Shown piece by piece: positions 5,323 to 7,347 of a DNA stretch of 7,347 nucleotides. Origin of the DNA: CAKSXP01 sp964609305 (GTDB lineage Bacteria; Bacillota; Clostridia; Oscillospirales; Oscillospiraceae). The stretch spans positions 1 through 7,347 of the forward strand of contig CAZSRK010000077.1 of the NCBI GenBank assembly GCA_964609305.1. The letters are read 5' to 3'. The notes beneath the pieces are model-generated. The model ran no database searches and had not been told where the DNA came from. It worked only from the letters and a program-made list of their open reading frames with translations. A program made the position numbers and the translations under genes. Each line of letters opens with the position of its first letter. Positions within the stretch are counted from its first letter, which is position 1.

Positions 5323-5387
5323 ATAGTCAGAAGCCACGAAGAGCGGCCGCTCAGGGGCTGATGGATAAACAGAAGGAGAACTCCAAA

Positions 5388-6221
5388 ATGGGCATTTTTA
5401 AGCAGATATTTGGCGGAAACCACAAGGATATCAGGGAGGAAAAAACAATGACCAACATACAGAAAGCACTTGAACTTATAAACACATTCGCCAGCGGAGA
5501 CAGGGAAAAGGCGGCCGGGCTGCTTGCGGAAGGCTATATCCAGCATAACCTGGCCTATGGCACCAGACGTGACGCCTTTGTAGGCTCAGTGGAGTATCTT
5601 GCCTCCGCGCCGGTTAAGACGACGGTCAATAACGTCCGGGCTTTTGAGGACGGAGATAAGGTGTTCCTGCAGACTGTATACAATTTTGCGGGAGCCGGGG
5701 AGCAGGTTGCGTTCGATATCTTCCGCTTCGACGAAAACGGGAAGATAGCCGAGCACTGGGATAACCTCACCGCCGTCGCGGCGCTGAACCCCTCCGGCAG
5801 GACCCAGACAGACGGAAGTATGGAAATCAGGGATCTTGACAAGACAGAGGAAAACCGACAGACAGTAAAGGATTTCCTGTATGATGTGATGCAGGGCAAC
5901 CATCCTGAAAAAACGCAGGACTATTTTGACGGCGACACCTATATCCAGCATAATACAGGCATTGCCGACGGACTGTCAGGACTCGGCGCGGCGCTGGCTG
6001 CTCTTGCGGAGCAGGGTATCCAGATGATTTATACCACAGTCCACCAGGTGCTTGCACAGGGCAACTATGTGCTTGCCGTCAGCGAGGGAACCTTCGGCGG
6101 CGCTCCAACAAGCTACTATGACCTGTGGCGTGTAGAAAACGGGAAGATAGCTGAGCACTGGGATGTGATGGAGACCATAGCTGATAGATCCACCTGGCAG
6201 AATAACAACGGAAAGTTCTGA
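5388..6221 (+). CDS. tandem two-domain SnoaL/NTF2-like protein
   Basis: The protein carries two consecutive NTF2-fold (SnoaL-like) units, each a cone-shaped barrel that in this superfamily can be a cyclase, isomerase or ligand-binding domain. Counted from the inner ATG at 5448, domain 1 covers about residues 1-125 and domain 2 about 130-257. Each contains YIQHN near its start and ENGKIAEHWD near its end, with W/F-rich strands before the latter. The His-Asn and Glu-His-Trp-Asp clusters line the pocket in this fold, but the substrate is unknown. Two start codons are plausible: ATG 5388 with AAGGAGAA upstream (277 residues) and ATG 5448 with GGGAGGA upstream (257 residues). The inner start matches the usual beginning of such proteins, and the extra residues form a short amphipathic stretch (MGIFKQIFGG). 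The gene is divergent from an HxlR regulator that probably controls it, and a terminator follows immediately. Confidence 0.85.
   Translation: MGIFKQIFGGNHKDIREEKTMTNIQKALELINTFASGDREKAAGLLAEGYIQHNLAYGTRRDAFVGSVEYLASAPVKTTVNNVRAFEDGDKVFLQTVYNFAGAGEQVAFDIFRFDENGKIAEHWDNLTAVAALNPSGRTQTDGSMEIRDLDKTEENRQTVKDFLYDVMQGNHPEKTQDYFDGDTYIQHNTGIADGLSGLGAALAALAEQGIQMIYTTVHQVLAQGNYVLAVSEGTFGGAPTSYYDLWRVENGKIAEHWDVMETIADRSTWQNNNGKF
5733..6164 (+). repeat. internal duplication within the SnoaL-like gene
   Basis: The DNA encoding ENGKIAEHWD occurs twice, at 5733-5762 and 6135-6164, with a single mismatch in 30 bases. The YIQHN region is repeated as 15 identical bases at 5534-5548 and 5939-5953. The spacings of 402 and 405 bases define a repeat unit of about 134-135 codons, the size of one NTF2-like domain. 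Between these segments the domains have diverged strongly. Confidence 0.8.
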
Positions 6222-6234
6222 GCCATATACCCAT

Positions 6235-6270
6235 GAAAAGCCCCGCAGGACTTTATACGCGGGGCTTTTC
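6235..6270 (+). terminator. intrinsic terminator after the SnoaL-like gene
   Basis: A perfect 12-bp stem (6235-6246 with 6259-6270), GC-rich at the top, has a 12-base loop and ends in CTTTTC. It begins 13 bases after the SnoaL stop. Only 42 bases separate it from the next start codon, and no convincing promoter is visible there, so the downstream operon may be reached by partial readthrough or from a promoter that I cannot see. Confidence 0.8.
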
Positions 6271-6312
6271 GTGGTACCATACTCTCAGATGAAAGGAGCA
6301 GGAGGCGCAAAA

Positions 6313-6936
6313 ATGACAGCGACAGAGATTTTGAGGTATTCACAAAAGGAAATCCACACGACGGTCGCCGCGACCATGGATGCAGACGGGCTGCCCGTCA
6401 CATGCGCGATCGATATGATGGACGCGGACGAAAACGGCCTGTATTTCCTCACGGCGAAGGGGAAGGGCTTTTATGACCGGCTGAAGTGCAGCGGTTATAT
6501 GGCTCTGACCGGGATCAAAGGCGAAGATACGATGTCGTGCGTATCCGTGTCCGTTCGCGGCAAAGTCCGTGAGCTGGGCAGTGGACCGCTGTCCAGACTG
6601 TTTGTAAAGAACCCCTATATGAATGAGATATACCCGACCGATACGTCCCGTCAGGCGCTGACGGTTTTCCAGCTCTATCAGGGCAGCGTTGAATGGTTCG
6701 ACCTGTCAAAAAGGCCGATAGAGCGTGCAAGCTTTACCTTTGGCGGGACGCAGGAGAAAAAAGAGGGATATTTTATTACAGACGCCTGTACTGGCTGCCG
6801 CGCATGCGAAGCTGTCTGTCCACAGGGCTGCATAGACTATGCCGCAATTCCGGCGGCTATACGGCAGGAGCACTGTCTGCGCTGCGGTAACTGCATGACT
6901 ATCTGCCCGCATAATGCAGTTATCCGGGAGGCATGA
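6313..6936 (+). CDS. pyridoxamine 5'-phosphate oxidase-fold protein fused to a 2[4Fe-4S] ferredoxin domain
   Basis: This 207-residue protein starts at 6313, with GGAGG 7 bases upstream. An in-frame ATG at 6271 touches the terminator and is unlikely. Residues 1-145 form a PPOX/FMN-binding split barrel (IHTTVAATMDADGLPVTCAI, then GLYFLTAKGKGFYDRLK and VSVRGKVRELG), typical of flavin- or heme-handling proteins. The C-terminal part holds two ferredoxin motifs: Cys159, 162, 165 and 169 followed by Pro, and Cys188, 191, 194 and 198 followed by Pro, with an extra Cys173. It should therefore pass electrons between two [4Fe-4S] clusters and a flavin in the cytoplasm. The physiological acceptor is unknown. 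The next gene, a zinc-type macrodomain, starts 2 bases after the stop, so the two are co-transcribed and probably co-translated. Confidence 0.9.
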   Translation: MTATEILRYSQKEIHTTVAATMDADGLPVTCAIDMMDADENGLYFLTAKGKGFYDRLKCSGYMALTGIKGEDTMSCVSVSVRGKVRELGSGPLSRLFVKNPYMNEIYPTDTSRQALTVFQLYQGSVEWFDLSKRPIERASFTFGGTQEKKEGYFITDACTGCRACEAVCPQGCIDYAAIPAAIRQEHCLRCGNCMTICPHNAVIREA

Positions 6937-6938
6937 GC

Positions 6939-7347
6939 ATGACACAGAGAGAAAGACGCCTCTGGCTGATTGGCTGGCTGCTCCGGGAGAGGCCGGAGTA
7001 TGCGGGTATGGAAATTCCGGGAGATGAGGAGAAACAGAAAAGTCTGCTTCGCGCACTGCTTAATGTTAGAATGCCGGAGCCGGTGACCGATGAATTTATC
7101 GCGATACAGGATGCATATCTGCAGGAGGAGACGAGACGAAAGGGAGTCACCCGGCTTGACGATCTGGTTCCTGTACAGGAGGACATTTATATATGGAAAG
7201 GCGATATCACCACTTTGGAATGCGATGCGATCGTAAATGCGGCGAACAGCCAGATGCTTGGCTGCTTCTACCCCTGCCACGGATGTATAGATAATGCGAT
7301 CCACACATTTGCAGGCGTGCAGCTTCGCGCTGAATGCGCGCATATAA
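6939..7347 (+). CDS. zinc-type macrodomain protein-ADP-ribose hydrolase, partial (runs off the window)
   Basis: There are 136 codons, open to the window end. The start at 6939 has GGGAGG 7 bases upstream, inside the end of the preceding gene. An N-terminal helical extension (about 1-80, with DEFIAIQDAYLQEE and GVTRLDDLV) leads into the macrodomain (IYIWKGDITTLECDAIVNAAN), where VNAAN at 99-103 is the ADP-ribose-binding asparagine loop. It is followed by GCFYPCHGCIDNAIH (108-122). That Cys/His-rich loop marks the zinc-dependent macrodomains of Staphylococcus and Streptococcus (SAV0325/SpyMacroD type), which remove ADP-ribose from proteins. Those genes sit with a class M sirtuin ADP-ribosyltransferase, a GcvH-like protein and a lipoate ligase in an oxidative-stress locus. 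Whether these follow here cannot be seen. Complete members are about 260-270 residues, so about half is missing. Confidence 0.92.
   Translation, partial: MTQRERRLWLIGWLLRERPEYAGMEIPGDEEKQKSLLRALLNVRMPEPVTDEFIAIQDAYLQEETRRKGVTRLDDLVPVQEDIYIWKGDITTLECDAIVNAANSQMLGCFYPCHGCIDNAIHTFAGVQLRAECAHI

Larger units (their letters stand above)
5074..5387. other. 314-base divergent intergenic region
   Basis: No gene is seen here. An in-frame extension of the SnoaL-like gene back to 5286 lacks a ribosome binding site and overlaps its predicted promoter. The region holds the promoter and operator of the HxlR gene at the left (5119-5147), the promoter and a palindrome of the SnoaL-like gene at the right (5282-5322), and a shared 10-base repeat ATTATAGTCA at 5137-5146 and 5320-5329. 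The middle part (5150-5260) is AT-rich and otherwise featureless by eye. Confidence 0.7.

Noticed and set aside
6837..7343. Long minus-strand frame (168 codons) at the right edge
   Set aside because: It is a shadow of the ferredoxin tail and macrodomain genes, which have strong motifs on the plus strand.
1..7347. CRISPR arrays, tRNA or rRNA genes, insertion sequences
   Set aside because: No spaced direct repeats, cloverleaf-like sequences, rRNA segments or transposase genes were seen on either strand.

Overview
The window looks like a chromosomal segment from a Clostridia member, probably Lachnospiraceae or a close gut relative. This is inferred from mid-range base composition, strong AGGAGG-type ribosome binding sites, short intergenic spaces, and the protein types: HxlR regulators, Isf-like flavoproteins, a MepA-type MATE pump, a PPOX-ferredoxin fusion and a zinc-type macrodomain. 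A run of exactly 100 Ns (1090-1189) shows that it is a scaffolded draft or metagenome assembly. The species cannot be fixed from the sequence alone.

Layout. Positions 124-1385 are read on the minus strand: an HxlR-family regulator (start 1385, C-terminus lost in the gap), then an aspartate/glutamate racemase family gene (N-terminus lost in the gap and body broken by a frame change with a probable internal deletion), then a GNAT acetyltransferase. Divergent from the regulator, two flavodoxin-fold NAD(P)H-dependent FMN reductase/iron-sulfur flavoprotein-like genes (1510-2055 and 2075-2626) form a short operon. The divergent promoter region holds a consensus minus-strand promoter, an overlapping plus-strand promoter and a long imperfect palindrome that is a good operator candidate. 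Next comes a small gene of unknown function (2832-3071) between two hairpins with different stems but the same 12-base segment GCGTAAATCCAG in the loop. The first hairpin lies at the predicted transcript start of the small gene. The second ends in a T run and stands directly before the Shine-Dalgarno of a MATE efflux pump (3154-4590). A second HxlR regulator (4738-5073, minus) converges on the pump gene with a terminator hairpin between them. It diverges from a two-domain SnoaL/NTF2-like gene (5388 or 5448 to 6228). After another terminator come a PPOX-ferredoxin fusion (6313-6936) and, 2 bases further on, the start of a zinc-type macrodomain ADP-ribosyl hydrolase gene (6939 to window end).

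How it fits together. The common theme is sensing and handling of electrophilic, quinone-like or redox-active compounds. Both HxlR regulators carry N-terminal cysteines of the kind used for thiol sensing in this family. Their neighbours are flavin/iron-sulfur oxidoreductases, a drug efflux pump, an NTF2-fold protein and a redox fusion protein coupled to an ADP-ribosyl hydrolase. These functional links are inference from gene content and promoter layout.

The most novel-looking element is the pair of loop-sharing hairpins around the small gene. The second hairpin leaves too little space for a separate MATE promoter, so the pump should be expressed by readthrough of that structure. That is the arrangement expected of an RNA-based attenuation control.
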